A stretch of DNA of 64,000 bases, taken from contig NZ_CP059068.1 of assembly GCF_017798165.1 (NCBI RefSeq), positions 4,464,001 to 4,528,000 on the forward strand, written 5' to 3'. Under the pieces are notes generated by a model. The model worked only from the letters and a program-made list of their open reading frames with translations, had not been told where the DNA came from and did not search any database. Below, in pieces: positions 62,286 to 64,000 of this stretch; the first letter of the stretch is position 1, and every line of letters starts with the position of its first letter. Both the position numbers and the translations under genes were made by a program. This DNA comes from Rhodoferax sp. AJA081-3 (GTDB lineage: Bacteria > Pseudomonadota > Gammaproteobacteria > Burkholderiales > Burkholderiaceae_C).

Positions 62286-62339
62286 TGCTACTAAATATAT
62301 AGCGGTACCGTTATATTTTACGGGGGCTAGCGGCTCAAG
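62286..62339 (-). repeat. Modular palindromic repeat between PhnA-type gene and prmC
   Basis: On the minus strand this reads GAGCCGCTAGCCCCCGTAAA followed by an AT-rich arm ending TAGTAGCA. It lies upstream of the PhnA-type gene and downstream of prmC. Confidence 0.75.
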
Positions 62340-62361
62340 ATTGCAACAAACATCTGGCAAA

Positions 62362-63225
62362 TCAAACGCCGTGCCATTGGCCGCCGCTGCAGCGTTCTAT
62401 GCCGGCCAAATCCCTGCGGGACTGTACTTTGTGCCAACCGGCGGCGACCAGCAGCGCGCGGACAGCGGGGGCCTGGTCGTAACCATGCTCCAGCAACAGC
62501 CAGCCGCCAGGCGACAGGTGGTCGCGTGCTTGGCGGATGATGTCGCGGATGTCGTCCAGGCCGTCCGCACCGCTGGCCAGGGCTTGCAGAGGCTCGTGTT
62601 TCAGCGCGGCCAGGTGGTGGTCGGCGCTGGCGATGTAGGGTGGGTTGGATACGATGGCATCGAAGCGCTGGTCCGGTGGCACAGCCTCCAGCCAACTGCC
62701 TTGCGCAAACTGCACATCCAATTGCAGCCGCTGGGCGTTGGCCTGGGCCACGGCCAGTGCGTCGGTGCTGAAGTCCACCGCGCTGACCTGCAGGTCGGGC
62801 CGGGTGTGCTTGAGCGCCAGGGCTATGGCGCCGCTGCCGGTACCCAAATCGACTACCCGCGCGGGGTGCGTAGGCGTGGCTGCGGGGCTCAGCAGCTCCA
62901 GCGCCCATTCGACCAGCGTTTCGGTATCCGGTCGCGGCACCAGCACGCGGGCGTCCACTTGCAAATCCAGGCCAAAGAATTCCTTGTGGCCGGTGATATA
63001 GGCCAGTGGCTCGCCCGCAGCGCGGCGCAACACGGCCGCCTGTAGCGTGGCGTGGGCGGCCTCGGGGAATGCATCGGTGTCGTGCGCCAGCAGCCAGGCG
63101 CGCTCCTGCGCACCACGGCCCAGCGCGTGCAGCACCAGCAGCTGCGCATCCAGGCGGTCCAGATGCTGGGCCTGCGCCCAGCGCAGGGCCTGCGCTACGG
63201 TGGCGGGTGTTTGTGGTGTTCCCAT
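62362..63225 (-). CDS. prmC: Release factor glutamine methyltransferase
   Basis: The 287-residue enzyme methylates the GGQ glutamine of release factors RF1 and RF2. It has the SAM motif VVDLGTGSGAIALAL and the catalytic FDAIVSNPPYIAS. The N-terminal helical domain is typical. It follows prfA on the same strand, the usual prfA-prmC order. Confidence 0.95.
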   Translation of the reverse strand: MGTPQTPATVAQALRWAQAQHLDRLDAQLLVLHALGRGAQERAWLLAHDTDAFPEAAHATLQAAVLRRAAGEPLAYITGHKEFFGLDLQVDARVLVPRPDTETLVEWALELLSPAATPTHPARVVDLGTGSGAIALALKHTRPDLQVSAVDFSTDALAVAQANAQRLQLDVQFAQGSWLEAVPPDQRFDAIVSNPPYIASADHHLAALKHEPLQALASGADGLDDIRDIIRQARDHLSPGGWLLLEHGYDQAPAVRALLVAAGWHKVQSRRDLAGIERCSGGQWHGV

Positions 63226-63286
63226 GTGCTATGGAATAGGTAGCGTGTTAGTGTTATTTCACCCGGGCTAGGGGCCGGAATCACTT
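63226..63286 (-). repeat. Modular palindromic repeat (diverged) between prfA and prmC
   Basis: The sequence TGCTAT...TAGCGTG with ATTTCACCCGGGCTAGGGGCC is a diverged form of the family, in minus orientation. It fills the whole intergenic gap and borders the prmC start and the prfA stop (TAA at 63285-63287). Confidence 0.55.
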
Positions 63287-64000
63287 AAACGTTGCTCAGT
63301 TCCAGCGCCGCAAGTTGCTCTGCTGCTTCATAGGCCTGCAGGGCATCCACCACGTCGTCCATGTCGCCTTCCATGATGTTGAGCAGCTTGTACAGCGTCA
63401 GGTTGATGCGGTGGTCGGTCAGTCGGCCCTGGGGGAAGTTGTAGGTGCGGATGCGGTCGCTTCTATCACCACTACCCACCAGGCTCTTGCGCTCGGCGGC
63501 GTCTTTGGCGGCGCGCTCGGAGCGCTCTTTCTCATGGATGCGGGCGGTCAGCACCTTCAGGGCCTGGGCCTTGTTGCTGTGCTGGCTGCGGCCGTCCTGG
63601 CACTCGGCCACGATACCGGTGGGGATGTGGGTGATGCGCACCGCCGAATCGGTCTTGTTGATGTGCTGGCCACCAGCGCCGCTGGCGCGGTAGGTGTCAA
63701 TGCGCAGGTCCGAGGGGTTGATCTTGGCGGCCTCTACCTCGTCCTGCTCGGCCAGCACGGCAATCGTGCAGGCGCTGGTGTGGATGCGGCCCTGCGTCTC
63801 GGTGGCGGGTACGCGTTGCACGCGGTGGCCGCCCGATTCAAACTTCAGCATGCCATAGGCGCCGCACGATCCGGCGCTGGTGGTCGTGCTGCCTTCCACA
63901 CGCAGCACCACTTCCTTGTAGCCGCCCAGTTCACTCTCGGACGCGCTCATGATCTCGGTGCGCAGGCCCTTGGAATCGCAGTAGCGGGTGTACATGCGGG
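63285..64000 (-). CDS. prfA: Peptide chain release factor 1, C-terminal part
   Basis: The window edge cuts the 5' end. The visible ~238 residues hold the codon-recognition region, [20 protein letters not shown], and the catalytic GGQ loop, [20 protein letters not shown]. The C-terminus ([20 protein letters not shown]) is complete. RF1 ends translation at UAA and UAG. It is paired with prmC, its modifying enzyme. Confidence 0.95.
   Translation of the reverse strand, partial: RMYTRYCDSKGLRTEIMSASESELGGYKEVVLRVEGSTTTSAGSCGAYGMLKFESGGHRVQRVPATETQGRIHTSACTIAVLAEQDEVEAAKINPSDLRIDTYRASGAGGQHINKTDSAVRITHIPTGIVAECQDGRSQHSNKAQALKVLTARIHEKERSERAAKDAAERKSLVGSGDRSDRIRTYNFPQGRLTDHRINLTLYKLLNIMEGDMDDVVDALQAYEAAEQLAALELSNV

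Overview
The window is a gene-dense stretch of chromosome, most likely from a betaproteobacterium of the order Burkholderiales, family Comamonadaceae (Rhodoferax/Polaromonas-like). The placement is inference. It rests on the order his genes - hinT - tatABC - degS-like - mscL - petABC - sspAB, a short-form HisG, the mlaFEDACB order, the pilBCD-coaE-zapD-yacG order, and intergenic repeats of a kind I associate with this family. Nearly every gene is a recognisable housekeeping gene. The accessory layer is one REP-associated transposase element, two toxin-antitoxin modules, and several families of short palindromic repeats.

Layout. 1-2.6 kb: a partial unknown gene, a DUF1415 gene and a methyltransferase, then a RAYT (IS200-like) element bounded by perfect 21-bp inverted repeats. 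2.7-9.0 kb: glutamate synthase gltBD. 9.1-13.1 kb: the mla phospholipid-transport operon. 13.1-17.0 kb: an ABC-2 exporter pair, a BolA-like gene, murA and hisG. 17.0-26.6 kb: the rest of the histidine pathway (hisD, C, B, H, A, F, I, E), interrupted by a Rap1a-like gene, a convergent HAD phosphatase, an RHH/PIN module, a Phd/YoeB module and an orphan zinc-ribbon gene. 26.6-28.6 kb: hinT and the Tat translocase. 28.6-32.6 kb: a DegS-like protease, a YkgJ-type protein, a Nif3-like protein, a PdxA-family enzyme and mscL. 32.7-36.8 kb: cytochrome bc1 (petABC) and sspAB. 36.8-43.8 kb: tRNA-Thr, dciA, an M23 peptidase, secA, argJ, a DUF815 ATPase and mutT. 43.8-49.3 kb on the minus strand: yacG, zapD, coaE and pilDCB. 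49.5-58.8 kb: manC, tRNA-Pro, ispB, rplU-rpmA, obgE, proB, a CNP1-like gene, rppH, proS and a lytic transglycosylase. 59.1-64 kb: grxD, a second GspE/PilB-type ATPase, a small membrane protein, a PhnA-type protein, prmC and the C-terminal part of prfA.

The most unusual features are repeats. (1) Between the transglycosylase gene and grxD lie two fold-back elements in opposite orientation. They share a conserved GC-rich loop core, but each has 24-nt stem arms that are self-complementary and unrelated in sequence to the other's. (2) A modular ~50-bp palindromic repeat occurs at least ten times. It runs into the 3' ends of gltB and manC in the same reading frame, supplies the stop codons of the degS-like gene and mutT, and abuts the start codons of hisH, hisI and proB. 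(3) A second GC-rich repeat forms the C-terminal tail of the ABC ATPase at 13.1 kb.

Functionally, the window combines nitrogen and amino-acid metabolism (gltBD, his, argJ, proB), envelope maintenance (mla, murA, secA, tat, mscL, peptidases), respiration (petABC), type IV pilus assembly, and translation or RNA functions (rplU, rpmA, obgE, proS, prfA, prmC, rppH). I saw no CRISPR array, prophage or rRNA operon.
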